Of a DNA stretch of 32,075 nucleotides, positions 7,948 through 16,290 are shown in pieces; positions within the stretch are counted from its first letter, which is position 1; every line of letters begins with the position of its first letter. Location of the stretch: the NCBI GenBank assembly GCA_026421185.1, contig JAPKCH010000020.1, positions 1 through 32,075 on the forward strand. Reading direction: 5' to 3'. The DNA comes from Dehalococcoidia bacterium. Lineage in GTDB: Bacteria; Chloroflexota; Dehalococcoidia; Lucifugimonadales; Lucifugimonadaceae. The notes beneath the pieces are model-generated. The model was not told where the DNA came from, did no database searches, and worked only from the letters and a program-made list of their open reading frames with translations. The position numbers and the translations under genes were made by a program.

Positions 7948-8868
7948 ATGCCAATACCTACCTCAGACCCGATTATTGTCGCACCGACAAATATGCCGTT
8001 TCGTGCCGATGAGTCACTTAATCTCGACGCACTGGCAAGAAACGTGGACAAATTTTCGAATACAGCGCTTTCTGGGTTTGTTGTAGGTAGCTATGGCGGA
8101 GAAGAGTTTCACATGGGGGAACCCGAGAAGATTTCAGCCATCAAGACCGTTGTGGAAGCTCACACCGGCCGCAAGTTTGTGATTGCTGGAATCGATGCAC
8201 TTTCTCCTACAGAGGCGGTCAGGCTGGCCAACATGTACGCCGATGCTGGAGCTGACATGGTTCGAGTGCGAATCCCTTCGGCTAACCGTGGTGTAAACAG
8301 CGCACCGATTCAGGATTACTTTGAACAGGTCACCAAAGCCAGTCCCGTCCCGGTCGTCATAATTCATCAGCCAAAGACGGTGATGGGGACCGACATCACG
8401 AAGGAAGAACTTCGTGATCTCACCGCATTTGACAACGTGTTCGCGTACATTATGTCGCTGAACTACCGATATGAGTGTCGATTGGCTCAGTTCGTAAATG
8501 AACAGGTAAAACTCTGGACCTGTAACGGGACACTTCTTATGCCGGGTGGAATGATCGGTGCAGTAGGGGCGTGCTTGCTATTTGGTAACTGGGGACCACA
8601 CATCGCGCGTGACATCATTCAGGCCTGTCTTGACGGTCGATACGCCGAAGCTCGCGAGATGCAGGAGCGAATCAACCGAGTGGACGCGGCTGGTATGGGG
8701 TGGGGAGTCGGCGTGCAAAAAGCCGGACTGACTTTGATGGGTTACGAAGGCACTGTTCCCAGAAGGCCAAACCTACCGCTCTCAGAGGCTCAAATCACAG
8801 AGATGAAATTGGCGTTGATCGAAGCACAAATCATGAACCCGGATGGAACTCCTGCACCTCAAATATAG
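7948..8868 (+). CDS. DapA-family (class I aldolase fold) protein lacking the usual lysine
   Basis: A 306-residue TIM-barrel protein of the dihydrodipicolinate synthase/N-acetylneuraminate lyase family. Family features: FVVGSYGGEEFHMGEPEK (residues 44-61) matches the GTTGE substrate loop, and PVPVVIIHQPKTVMGTDIT (133-151) matches the Y-N-x-P strand. The canonical residues are replaced: H140 stands where the tyrosine should be, and FAYIMSLNYR (165-174) stands where the Schiff-base lysine motif GIK should be, with I or M for lysine. The fold is therefore clear but ordinary pyruvate-imine chemistry is not expected. It is first in an operon with an RraA-like gene (57 bases on) and an enolase-superfamily gene, so a part in sugar-acid breakdown is the natural guess. 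The ribosome binding site is weak. Confidence 0.85.
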   Translation: MPIPTSDPIIVAPTNMPFRADESLNLDALARNVDKFSNTALSGFVVGSYGGEEFHMGEPEKISAIKTVVEAHTGRKFVIAGIDALSPTEAVRLANMYADAGADMVRVRIPSANRGVNSAPIQDYFEQVTKASPVPVVIIHQPKTVMGTDITKEELRDLTAFDNVFAYIMSLNYRYECRLAQFVNEQVKLWTCNGTLLMPGGMIGAVGACLLFGNWGPHIARDIIQACLDGRYAEAREMQERINRVDAAGMGWGVGVQKAGLTLMGYEGTVPRRPNLPLSEAQITEMKLALIEAQIMNPDGTPAPQI

Positions 8869-8925
8869 GTGTAGTTTTTTGTCGTAAATTCGCTCTTTAC
8901 ATGCCCATATTTCACTAAGGACGCT

Positions 8926-9777
8926 ATGAACTTAACGAATCCCGAAATGATCCGAGCTGTTACTAGTAAATGGTTTGGCGATCGAGATGCAAACGGTCGA
9001 CCGTTGGTTCCGGACGATATTCTCGAACGTATGAAACTTGTGACCACCGAAGAAGCGTGGAGCACATGCAAACGAAACGACTATCACTTTCAGTTTGCCG
9101 GTGATTGGATGAACCTTCATCCAGGTCGAGTGATCGTTGGTAGGGCAGTCACTTGCCGGTGGGTTCCCCGTCGACCAGACTTGCACGACTCGATCGACAA
9201 GCAGGGTCAAGCGGACCAACGAGTTGGATTCCAAAACTCATGGGTAATTGATGAGCTAGAAAACAACGACCTAATCGTGGTCGATTTGTTCGGAAAGATT
9301 TATAATGGCACATTCGCTGGAGATAACCTCGCAATTGCGATCAAATCACGTTCAGGAACTGGAATGGTGATCGACGGCGGAATTCGTGACACACAACGAA
9401 TTCTTGAAATGGACGATTTCAATGCCTTCGTGCGTGGTGTTGACCCAAGTGCGATTCTCGATGTAAGCATGCCTGAAATAAACGGCATCACACGTATTGG
9501 GGAAGCAACGTGCGTACCGGGTGATGTTGTTCTAGGAACCAGCACAGGAGTGATCTTCATTCCGCCTCACTTGGCGCTTGAGGTTGTGGAACGATCGGAA
9601 GTGATTCGTTTGAAGGATGAGTTTGGTCAAGAGCGTATTCGCGAGGGTGTATACACACCGGGCGAAGTCGACCGGAAATTCTCAGATGAGATGGGCAAAG
9701 ATTTTGAAGAATGGAAAGCTAACCGTCTGAATCAGTCGGTTAGCTGCTCTGCTAAGTTCGAAAACAAGGAAAATTAG
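8926..9777 (+). CDS. RraA-family protein, possible oxoacid aldolase/decarboxylase
   Basis: A 283-residue protein of the RraA / 4-hydroxy-4-methyl-2-oxoglutarate aldolase family, often mislabelled as a demethylmenaquinone methyltransferase. Members cleave 4-hydroxy-2-oxoacids or decarboxylate oxaloacetate with a divalent metal. Key blocks are AGDNLAIAIKSRSGTGMVID and GGIRD (R154, D155), the conserved substrate and metal site. The N-terminal 65 residues and a C-terminal tail make it longer than the ~160-residue RNase-E regulator, which fits the enzymatic branch. The ATG follows CTAAGGACGCT, a good Shine-Dalgarno. It sits 57 bases after the DapA-like gene and 4 bases before the enolase-like gene, so translational coupling is likely. 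A role in cleaving a keto-deoxy acid made by the dehydratase is inferred. Confidence 0.85.
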   Translation: MNLTNPEMIRAVTSKWFGDRDANGRPLVPDDILERMKLVTTEEAWSTCKRNDYHFQFAGDWMNLHPGRVIVGRAVTCRWVPRRPDLHDSIDKQGQADQRVGFQNSWVIDELENNDLIVVDLFGKIYNGTFAGDNLAIAIKSRSGTGMVIDGGIRDTQRILEMDDFNAFVRGVDPSAILDVSMPEINGITRIGEATCVPGDVVLGTSTGVIFIPPHLALEVVERSEVIRLKDEFGQERIREGVYTPGEVDRKFSDEMGKDFEEWKANRLNQSVSCSAKFENKEN

Positions 9778-9781
9778 TAAA

Positions 9782-11086
9782 TTGGTAGATCAGAACACAA
9801 GTGCAGTTGATCAGGTAAAGACTTCTTCAAGTCCGTCTGACCTTCGTATTACCGACATGCGAATCGCAGTCGTCGGTGGTGGAGGGTGGCGATGGCCGAT
9901 CATCAAGCTAGAAACCAACCAGGGATTAGTTGGTATAGGTGAAGTACGTGACGGTGCATCTGCTCGTTACGCTCTCATGCTCAAGAGTCGATTGCTCGGT
10001 GAAAACCCATGTGACATCGACCGGCTATTCCAGAAAATCAAACCTTTTGGTGGGCATGGTCGACTCGGTGGCGGCGTTTGCGGTATCGAAATGGCTCTCT
10101 GTGACGTCGCTGGTAAAGCATATGGCGTTCCGGCTTACATGTTTGCTGGCGGTAAGTACCGCGACAATGTGAAGGTTTACGCCGACACCCCTACGAAGAA
10201 AGACCCTGAAGAAATGGGCAAACTTCTGAAGGAACGAATGGATCGTGGTTTCGAATTCCTGAAGATGGATATCGGGACTTGGATCGCCGAAGAGACCGAG
10301 GGTGGGGTTATCAATAAGAAGATTTCGCAAGAATCGAACACTTTGATGCACCCGTTCACCGGCATTCAGGTTACTGACTACGGTATTTCCATGATGCAAG
10401 AATATGTTTCAACGGTTCGAGACATCATCGGATACGAGATTCCGTTAGCGTCCGATCACTTCGGTCACATGGGTGTTGAGAACGCTATTCGTATTGGTAA
10501 AGCTCTCGACCAGTACACACTTGCTTGGTATGAAGACATGATTCCGTGGCAGTTCGTCGACCAGTGGCAGGCACTCAAAGCCGGCGTCGATACTCCAGTC
10601 TGTACAGGTGAGGATATTTACACTCTCGATGGCTTCAAACCTCTTGTAGATGGCCGAGCGATCTCTGTTGCTCACCCTGACCTCGCAACATCTGGCGGAA
10701 TTATCGAAACCAAGCGAATTGCCGACTACTGCCGAGACGCAGGTATCGGTGTAGCGCTTCACCAAGCTGGTTCGCCAGTTGTCGCAATGGCAAACGCTCA
10801 TTCAGCTATGGCAATGGAAAACTTCATTGCTCTTGAAATGCACTCTGTTGACAACCCGTGGTGGAACGACATCGTTGACCTTGTAGGTCAAGAGGGCGAC
10901 ATGATCCAGAATGGTTACGTGAATGTAACTGATGCTCCTGGCCTTGGTTTGGAAATCAATGAAGAAGCAGTTGCTGAGAACCTTGCTAAGGAGAGCGAAG
11001 CTCGTGCAGGTGTCTACCCTGCGGGCGTTTTTGAAGACACATCAGAGTGGGACCAACTCGATGCTCACGACCGTGTATGGAGCTAA
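9782..11086 (+). CDS. Enolase-superfamily (mandelate racemase/muconate lactonizing) dehydratase-like protein
   Basis: A 434-residue protein with the N-terminal capping domain (from about residue 21, LRITDMRIAV) and a C-terminal barrel. Barrel landmarks: K161-x-D163 in EFLKMDIG, SDHFGH with D225 and H226/H229, YEDMIP (E251), GEDIY (E277), AHPDLATSGG and H327 in VALHQAG. This suits magnesium-dependent abstraction of an alpha proton from an acid sugar (dehydratase or racemase). The proposed start is TTG at 9782-9784, with AAGGA 11 bases upstream; it adds about 20 polar residues. The ATG at codon 26 (MRIAVV) is the alternative. It is last in the DapA-like/RraA-like operon, with a strong terminator 25 bases on. 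Confidence 0.9.
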   Translation: MVDQNTSAVDQVKTSSSPSDLRITDMRIAVVGGGGWRWPIIKLETNQGLVGIGEVRDGASARYALMLKSRLLGENPCDIDRLFQKIKPFGGHGRLGGGVCGIEMALCDVAGKAYGVPAYMFAGGKYRDNVKVYADTPTKKDPEEMGKLLKERMDRGFEFLKMDIGTWIAEETEGGVINKKISQESNTLMHPFTGIQVTDYGISMMQEYVSTVRDIIGYEIPLASDHFGHMGVENAIRIGKALDQYTLAWYEDMIPWQFVDQWQALKAGVDTPVCTGEDIYTLDGFKPLVDGRAISVAHPDLATSGGIIETKRIADYCRDAGIGVALHQAGSPVVAMANAHSAMAMENFIALEMHSVDNPWWNDIVDLVGQEGDMIQNGYVNVTDAPGLGLEINEEAVAENLAKESEARAGVYPAGVFEDTSEWDQLDAHDRVWS

Positions 11087-11110
11087 CGCTCAAGTTAATT
11101 ACTGAACTTA

Positions 11111-11148
11111 AAAGGCCACCGAAGGTAAACCTTCGGTGGCCTTTTTTA
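11111..11148 (+). terminator. Rho-independent terminator after the three-gene catabolic operon
   Basis: A perfect 15-bp stem, AAAGGCCACCGAAGG pairing with CCTTCGGTGGCCTTT, with loop TAAA, followed by a run of T on the plus strand. The A run before the stem means it could also act on the minus strand. Confidence 0.92.
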
Positions 11149-11149
11149 T

Positions 11150-11412
11150 TGCTGATATTCGTTGAATTCACCCAAATTTGGTATTCGCAGAACAAGTAAT
11201 ACGTTCAATCTGATCACCAAGCCCGGCGGATACAAGCTCGGTCTCAATTTTCGCAAAAGTGTTCATAGTGAGTACGATTGCGCCCGCTGCGAGACTGGAA
11301 GCGTAAATGCCTCTATCTGAAACACAAAAATTTTTAAAAATTTCCCAAACGTTCAATAACTGTTAGAGGTTGTTTCCGCCGGTCTACGGTTGCTTCTCTA
11401 GTTCTGAATCTC
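11150..11412. other. Intergenic stretch with a coding-like minus-strand fragment
   Basis: No intact gene. On the minus strand 11168-11356 is open and its last two thirds read as normal protein, including AGAIVLTMNTFAKIETEL and ending NTKFG. There is no ribosome binding site and no family match that I recognise. It lies downstream of the enolase remnant on the same strand and may be a further decayed piece. Confidence 0.25.
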
Positions 11413-11587
11413 TTAATAAATGATCTGCCGGCTATTACAGTCGCCGTTTTTCTTTTTAGGCAATTTTGGAAGATCGTTGATGGCGAGAATAGTTGTTTTG
11501 ATTCCAGTGAATCCCTGATTGAGAACTTCCTGACTCAGTTCACGAATGTCGTCTAGAGTTGAAAGTTTTGGTTCCAGTAATTTTCAT
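11413..11587 (-). pseudogene. Remnant of an enolase-superfamily gene
   Basis: The ATG at 11585-11587 opens MKITGTKTF, nearly the same as the start of the intact paralogue at 17430 (MKITDIKTF), but a stop follows after 15 codons. In the next frame the strand reads LDDIRELSQEVLNQGFTGIK and then TTILAINDLPKLP, to TAA at 11413. The NQGFTGIK segment matches the second barrel strand of the paralogues (DQGYTALK, DEGYSAFK, DRGFEFLK). The simplest reading is a copy that lost most of its capping domain and its whole metal-binding barrel by deletion and frameshift. Its ATG overlaps the TGA of the transporter gene (ATGA), which suggests the two were once translationally coupled. Confidence 0.55.
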
Positions 11588-12960
11588 TTCAAGTCCCTAA
11601 GGTCGATATCACGCCGCTCTTCGTGAATGTACCAGTCTGGTAGCTCAGGTGTTCCATCGTAATCACCGTCAATCGCAGCACCTGAAGGAACCTCGATATA
11701 CCTGTACTGTCGTACGCCTTTTACAAGCCACCAAATTAGGAAGACGACGACGATCGAGATTACACCGCCAATGTACATCGTTTGGTCTGCACCGACTTGT
11801 TCGGACATGAAACCGACTTCGGCTTGACCCAGGCCATTGGCGCTCATTGCAGCAAGTGAATGTGCAGCCGATGCGCGGCCACGCATGTTGTCGGGAGTTG
11901 TTAGTTGAACAATCGCCTGTCGACTAGTCATTCCAACCGCATCAGTTGCTCCAAGGAAGATCACCATGATCATTCCAATCCAGAGCACGGTAGTGGCACC
12001 GAATGCGATTAAAAGGAATCCATAGAAGAGTGTTGCCCAAAGTACGAGCATCCCCTTTGCTTTGTAATCCCGAGTAAACATCACGATCAGGCTGCCGGCG
12101 AGTCCTCCGGCTGAGTTTGCCCACGTCAAGAGTGATGTTGTCCCTCTGCCGCCTTTGTACAGTTGGTCGGCAAATATAGGAAATAACTGTCGATAGAAGC
12201 TCACGATTGTCACGCCAACATCGAGGAGGTACAGACCTGGCAATATCGGGTGGGATTTTACGTACATGAGGCCATCGATGATATTCCTGATACGTGATTT
12301 TCCCGTAGTTGCGCTCTCAGCACGGCCGTCGATGCTAATCATCAGTGGCAGAACGGCGCTGAGTGCGGCGAACGCTGTGATCACTGTGAACGAGAGGGTT
12401 AAATCGGTCGTCAGGCTCGTTAAGAAGAAGATCAGCGGAGTGACCATTGTTCCAATCTGCATCGTGGCGGTATTTGTTGCAACGGCGTGCATCAGGTGCG
12501 AACGCGGAACTACTCTAGCGGTCAGTGCTGATCGGGCAGGGCCGCCCAACACGCTAGTAGAGGAGAGAACAGCGGTGACGACGTAGATGTGCCATACCTT
12601 AAGAACGTCGAAACCCTCCAAGAACGCCATTGATCCAATCAAAACAAAACTGGCAACTTGAGTCGCTGCCATTAGTTTTTTACGATCAACTTCGTCGGCA
12701 AGAGCTCCACCGTACAAATTGGCGGGAATACGCATTCCGAGTTCGATTAGACCAAGACCTGCGAGAACGACACCCGATCCTGTTTCTTCGTAAAGCCAAA
12801 TGCCAGTTGCCAGAACTCTTAAGTTCATCGTCGCCATAGCGGCGATGCTGCTGAACCACAGCATTCTGTAGTCTCGGAATTTTAGAGCCGACCACGGTCG
12901 AATTCTCAAGTTTCGGGGTGCCTGAACTGCAGAATCAGAGGACTGTTCAGGATCGGTCAT
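11584..12960 (-). CDS. MFS transporter, MFS_3/EntS-like
   Basis: A 458-residue major facilitator protein with about 12 hydrophobic helices. The polar N-terminus leads into ALKFRDYRMLWFSS, typical of the MFS_3 (enterobactin-exporter-like) group. The loop between helices 2 and 3 carries GALADEVDRKK, the MFS signature. The C-terminal tail is soluble and charged, ending DLRDLK. Many relatives are efflux pumps for small molecules; direction and substrate are unknown here. Its stop overlaps the ATG of an enolase-family remnant, so it may once have served a sugar-acid pathway (inference). It follows the TlpA-like gene by 85 bases on the same strand. No clear Shine-Dalgarno. Confidence 0.88.
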   Translation of the reverse strand: MTDPEQSSDSAVQAPRNLRIRPWSALKFRDYRMLWFSSIAAMATMNLRVLATGIWLYEETGSGVVLAGLGLIELGMRIPANLYGGALADEVDRKKLMAATQVASFVLIGSMAFLEGFDVLKVWHIYVVTAVLSSTSVLGGPARSALTARVVPRSHLMHAVATNTATMQIGTMVTPLIFFLTSLTTDLTLSFTVITAFAALSAVLPLMISIDGRAESATTGKSRIRNIIDGLMYVKSHPILPGLYLLDVGVTIVSFYRQLFPIFADQLYKGGRGTTSLLTWANSAGGLAGSLIVMFTRDYKAKGMLVLWATLFYGFLLIAFGATTVLWIGMIMVIFLGATDAVGMTSRQAIVQLTTPDNMRGRASAAHSLAAMSANGLGQAEVGFMSEQVGADQTMYIGGVISIVVVFLIWWLVKGVRQYRYIEVPSGAAIDGDYDGTPELPDWYIHEERRDIDLRDLK

Positions 12961-13045
12961 TTTTAAGTTGTAACTTTGCTGCTTGTGTCATAACAAACGA
13001 GATATTAGCATCGCCCCAGCCGATCGAAAGTAACGACAGATTCAT

Positions 13046-13597
13046 CTAGCTGGCATTAACAGCAATTAGTTCTTCGACCTTCTGAGACAGTCGTGACTTT
13101 GAAATGCCACCAATCACGATATCTTTGACTCGACCGTCGCTGCTCAGTAAGAACGTTGTAGGCATATTCGTGATCTGCCAATCGGTTATTACGCTCCGAT
13201 CCAAAGTGTTTCCGGTTGGGTATGTGACTCCTAGTTCTTCAACTAGCTTACGACCACCGTTGTAAGTTCCTAGCCCTATGTACGGTCCAATATCGATTCC
13301 GACAAATAGAACTTCGTCGCCGTAGTTTTGCCATGCTTCTTGAAGCGCTGGTATTTCCGCTCGGCACGGAGGGCAATTACTCGCCCAGAAGTTTAATAAG
13401 ATTGGTCGGTCATCACTAGCCACTAGTTCATCGAACACAATCGAAGTCCCGCCAACTTCATCGGCACCTGTGTAAGTGCTGAACGTGAAATCTCCGTCAT
13501 TGCCAGAATTTTCTGGCGTGCTGCACGCTGATAGGACAACCGTCAGTGACATCAGCACAAGCAACGCGAGTGTAGGTTTATATCGGAGTTTGCCCAT
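13046..13597 (-). CDS. TlpA/ResA-like thiol-disulfide lipoprotein
   Basis: A 183-residue thioredoxin-fold protein. The signal peptide ends in VVLSAC (C25 lipidated), with a short linker and then LLNFWASNCPPCRAEIP carrying the redox pair C75/C78 (CPPC) and NMPTTFLL with the cis-proline. This is the pattern of TlpA/ResA proteins that reduce disulfides outside the cytoplasmic membrane, for example in cytochrome c maturation. No cytochrome maturation gene is nearby. An AGGAAA site lies just before the ATG. Unlike the 302-residue lipoprotein at 6817, its active site is canonical. It is divergent from the SDR gene. Confidence 0.9.
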   Translation of the reverse strand: MGKLRYKPTLALLVLMSLTVVLSACSTPENSGNDGDFTFSTYTGADEVGGTSIVFDELVASDDRPILLNFWASNCPPCRAEIPALQEAWQNYGDEVLFVGIDIGPYIGLGTYNGGRKLVEELGVTYPTGNTLDRSVITDWQITNMPTTFLLSSDGRVKDIVIGGISKSRLSQKVEELIAVNAS

Positions 13598-13768
13598 TTA
13601 TTTCCTAGTTATCAGATCGACTTGTGAATATTGATGTGTCTGATCGTCAATCGATGCTGTTACCTAAGTAAAAATATCATTTTGAGGTGATAGATTGGCT
13701 CAGCGGTCGATAATTTCATTCTATTGTGACCGTTATTTTGCATTCCAATCAATTAGTGGAGATTAAAA

Positions 13769-14584
13769 ATGGGTGAATTCGACCGAAAGTCAGTGATCAT
13801 TACCGGTGGTGCGCTTGGTATCGGTGGTGCGGCTTCAGAAGCATTCGCTAAAGAGGGCGCCAACGTTACGATCCTTGATTGGAACGTCGAAGCCGGTGAC
13901 CAGGCAGTCGCTCGCATCAATGCAGCAGGCGGAACGGCGCAATTTGTTCACGGCGATGCAGGTACATCTGAAGGCTGTCGGGCAACTGTCGATGCCGCTG
14001 TCGATGCATATGGCGGCGTAAACGTATTGTTCAACAATGTTGGAATTCAGCCACCCGATTCATACGTCGACGCCGTTGATCTGCCAGAAGAAACTTGGGA
14101 CAAGATCATTGCGGTGAACTTGAAAAGCAGGTTCTTAATGGCGAAATACTCTATTCCGCACATGCGTAAAGCCGGTGGGGGAGTGATTATTTCATCAGCT
14201 AGTGTTCAAGGGCTCCAGTCGATGCAGGGTGTTTCCGCTTACGCAGCATCTAAGGGCGGCGATCTTTCGCTTATGCGTCAGATGTCGCTGGATTTTGCTT
14301 CAGACAACATTCGAATTGTTTCTGTGAACCCGGGAGCAATCGATACACCAATGGTCAGAAATGCCATTTCGGGTACCGGTGGAGACCTCGAAGACGAGCT
14401 AATTTCAACTGGACAAGCACACCCACTAGGTAGAATTGGCCAGGCCGACGACATCGCCAACATGGTTTTATTCTTGGCCAGCGATAAGGCGTCATTCGTG
14501 ACGGGATCGTATTTCAACGTCGATGGCGGACTGATGGCAATGGGTGCTTGGGCAAACTCTGTTGGCTCAGGCGGTTCGGACTAA
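13769..14584 (+). CDS. Short-chain dehydrogenase/reductase (SDR)
   Basis: A 271-residue classical SDR. Cofactor motif TGGALGIG (residues 12-19), Asp37 at the end of the second strand (favours NAD over NADP), NNVG in place of the usual NNAG (89-92), and the catalytic set S145, Y158, K162 in YAASKGG; the C-terminal block NPGAIDTPM is typical. Likely oxidises a secondary alcohol of a sugar or sugar acid; in fuconate- or rhamnonate-type routes an SDR acts on the keto-deoxy product of an enolase-family dehydratase, which suits the neighbourhood (inference). The ATG is preceded by TGGAG with good spacing. Cytosolic. Confidence 0.92.
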   Translation: MGEFDRKSVIITGGALGIGGAASEAFAKEGANVTILDWNVEAGDQAVARINAAGGTAQFVHGDAGTSEGCRATVDAAVDAYGGVNVLFNNVGIQPPDSYVDAVDLPEETWDKIIAVNLKSRFLMAKYSIPHMRKAGGGVIISSASVQGLQSMQGVSAYAASKGGDLSLMRQMSLDFASDNIRIVSVNPGAIDTPMVRNAISGTGGDLEDELISTGQAHPLGRIGQADDIANMVLFLASDKASFVTGSYFNVDGGLMAMGAWANSVGSGGSD

Positions 14585-14594
14585 ACAGTATTCT

Positions 14595-14935
14595 TTAACG
14601 GGGTTTCTTCTGCTTCAATGGAAGCGCCCCTGCAAACTCGCTGGCTCCATCAAGCCATCTGAGAAGGACCGTATCTTTAGCGATATGTTCGCCAGATATC
14701 AGGACGTATTCCTTCATGGCTTTGTTGCCGCCCCTTGGATTGAACGGTTCCGCTTCACCTGATTTGATTAGTGAGTCGGTGCGGTATATATGCCGACCAG
14801 AGCGATGATGCCATCGCTGTAAGCACCTGCAAACATAGTGTCGTTCGTTTCAAGAAACCAATCAGTTTTACCAAGCATATTCTTGCTAACAATTGGCGCG
14901 ACTGGCAGTAATCCTGAAATTCGTTGGATCAGTCG
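14595..14935 (-). pseudogene. Frameshifted coding-like remnant, possibly of a serine-hydrolase-type gene
   Basis: Two joined minus-strand frames look like real protein. The upstream part has no start codon after its stop at 14936-14938. It contains RISGLLPVAPIVSKNMLGKT and AYSDGIIALVGIY, then stops at TAA close to an ATATATA tract near 14785-14790. A one-frame shift there continues in FNPRGGNKAMKEYVLISGEH and WLDGASEFAGAL to TAA at 14595. A slip in the AT repeat would explain this. The LP....KT...G....LV.IYT spacing recalls the C-terminal part of class A beta-lactamase-like hydrolases, but the KTG motif would be KTD, so this is only a guess. Alternatively the second piece is a separate small gene. 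The rest of 14936-15099 is AT-rich with nothing recognised except a 6-bp inverted repeat at 14990-15002. Confidence 0.4.
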
Positions 14936-15099
14936 TTAATCTCTTTTAAGCCAATATGATATTTGATGTGTATTTTAGAATATGCGCAACTGGTATTACC
15001 AGATTATTCGTACGGGAATTATAGTTTTGCCCAGACAATTTACCCAAATGCATACCAATTTACTAGGAGAATATTGGTCGATTGGGTAGTTGCAAAAGA

Positions 15100-16242
15100 C
15101 TAGATGTACGCGATCGAGTTGTCAGGGTTAACTCTGTCTCCACGGTGCCATGACTTTCGGTACGGCTTGTTCGTAAATTCTTCCTCAACAATGTCTATTC
15201 CTAGTCCAGGACCTTCTGGAATCGGGTAGTAGCCATCAACTGGTTCGACAATGTTGGTTACTGATGCAATCTCGAATGACGTGAGTGTTCGTGATTCTTG
15301 GACTAGGAAGTTTGAAGTGGCTGTATCGAAGTGAAGATTCGTTATGCTGGCGAGAGGGCCCATCGGATTGTGTGGCGCAACTACAAGATCGTGAGCTTCT
15401 GCCATGAATGCAATTTTGCGCATTTCGGTTAGCCCTCCCACGATACAGACCTCGGGCTGAATGATGTCGACTCCTCCTTCACGGATTAGATCCCACATTT
15501 CAAACTTGGTGTACAAGCATTCTCCCGTTGCCAATGCACACTGCATTTTGTCTCTGAGCTTACCCATTTCATATCGATTTTCCATTCGAATAGGCTCTTC
15601 CATGAACCACGGACTGTACTCCATGAGTACGTCTGTTAGTTCAAGAACCCTAATTGGTTCGTAGATCGCGGCATGAGCGTCGAATCCGACATCGATATCG
15701 TCACCCACTGCGTCGCGTACAGCTTTGAATCGAGCTGTTGCATCAGTAAGAGCATCGTTCCAACGCATTTCACGCCAATTTGGTGATAGCGGGCTCGCTT
15801 TAAGCGCCGTGTAGCCCTGGTCGACGAATTTCCGAGCATTATCTCCAAGTTCTTGCGGGCTGTTTCCGTGAATGTCCCAGTACGCACGAATCTTGTCTCG
15901 TACTTTGCCGCCCATTAATTCGTAGACAGGTTTGTCGAGAACTTTGCCTGTGATGTCCCACAATGAAACGTCGATCGCCGAGAGTGCGGCAAGACCTGAT
16001 GATCCGATAGGGAATCGTGCGCCTTGATAGCAAAGTGCCCAGTTTCGTTCGATCTCAGTAGGATCTTGACCAACTAATTGCTCAGCAAAGTACTCGATCC
16101 AAACTGTTGAAGCCATGTCGGGACCGACGTGGTATACCTCGCCGACACCGTGAATGCCGGCATCAGTGTGAGTTCTGACGTAGGCAAGATTGCCCGCTGC
16201 GGGGTCAGATCCAATAAGTGTTTCTATTTTTGTGATTTTCAT
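15100..16242 (-). CDS. Enolase-superfamily sugar-acid dehydratase-like protein (paralogue A)
   Basis: A 380-residue mandelate racemase/muconate lactonizing protein of the galactonate-dehydratase-like type. The capping domain starts MKITKIETL. Barrel residues: K148 in YTALKAS; metal ligands D188 (with H190, GFDAHAA), E215 or E216 (FMEEP) and E241 (ATGECLY); and the general base H291 in VAPHNPMGP, followed by the usual GL/G-rich C-terminus. The set is complete, so it should be an active magnesium enzyme, most likely dehydrating an aldonic acid to a keto-deoxy acid. It lies 48 bases after paralogue B on the same strand and shares the unusual SPL..NWRE(M/I).W insert, so they are tandem duplicates. 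No clear Shine-Dalgarno. Confidence 0.92.
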   Translation of the reverse strand: MKITKIETLIGSDPAAGNLAYVRTHTDAGIHGVGEVYHVGPDMASTVWIEYFAEQLVGQDPTEIERNWALCYQGARFPIGSSGLAALSAIDVSLWDITGKVLDKPVYELMGGKVRDKIRAYWDIHGNSPQELGDNARKFVDQGYTALKASPLSPNWREMRWNDALTDATARFKAVRDAVGDDIDVGFDAHAAIYEPIRVLELTDVLMEYSPWFMEEPIRMENRYEMGKLRDKMQCALATGECLYTKFEMWDLIREGGVDIIQPEVCIVGGLTEMRKIAFMAEAHDLVVAPHNPMGPLASITNLHFDTATSNFLVQESRTLTSFEIASVTNIVEPVDGYYPIPEGPGLGIDIVEEEFTNKPYRKSWHRGDRVNPDNSIAYI

Positions 16243-16290
16243 TTTTAGATATTTTCGTTATGAAGAGAGGTATTTGAATTGATAATTGGC

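Noticed and set aside
14990-15002. CTGGTA-T-TACCAG inverted repeat as an operator
   Set aside because: A 6-bp repeat in AT-rich spacer downstream of a gene; too short and badly placed to support a regulatory call.
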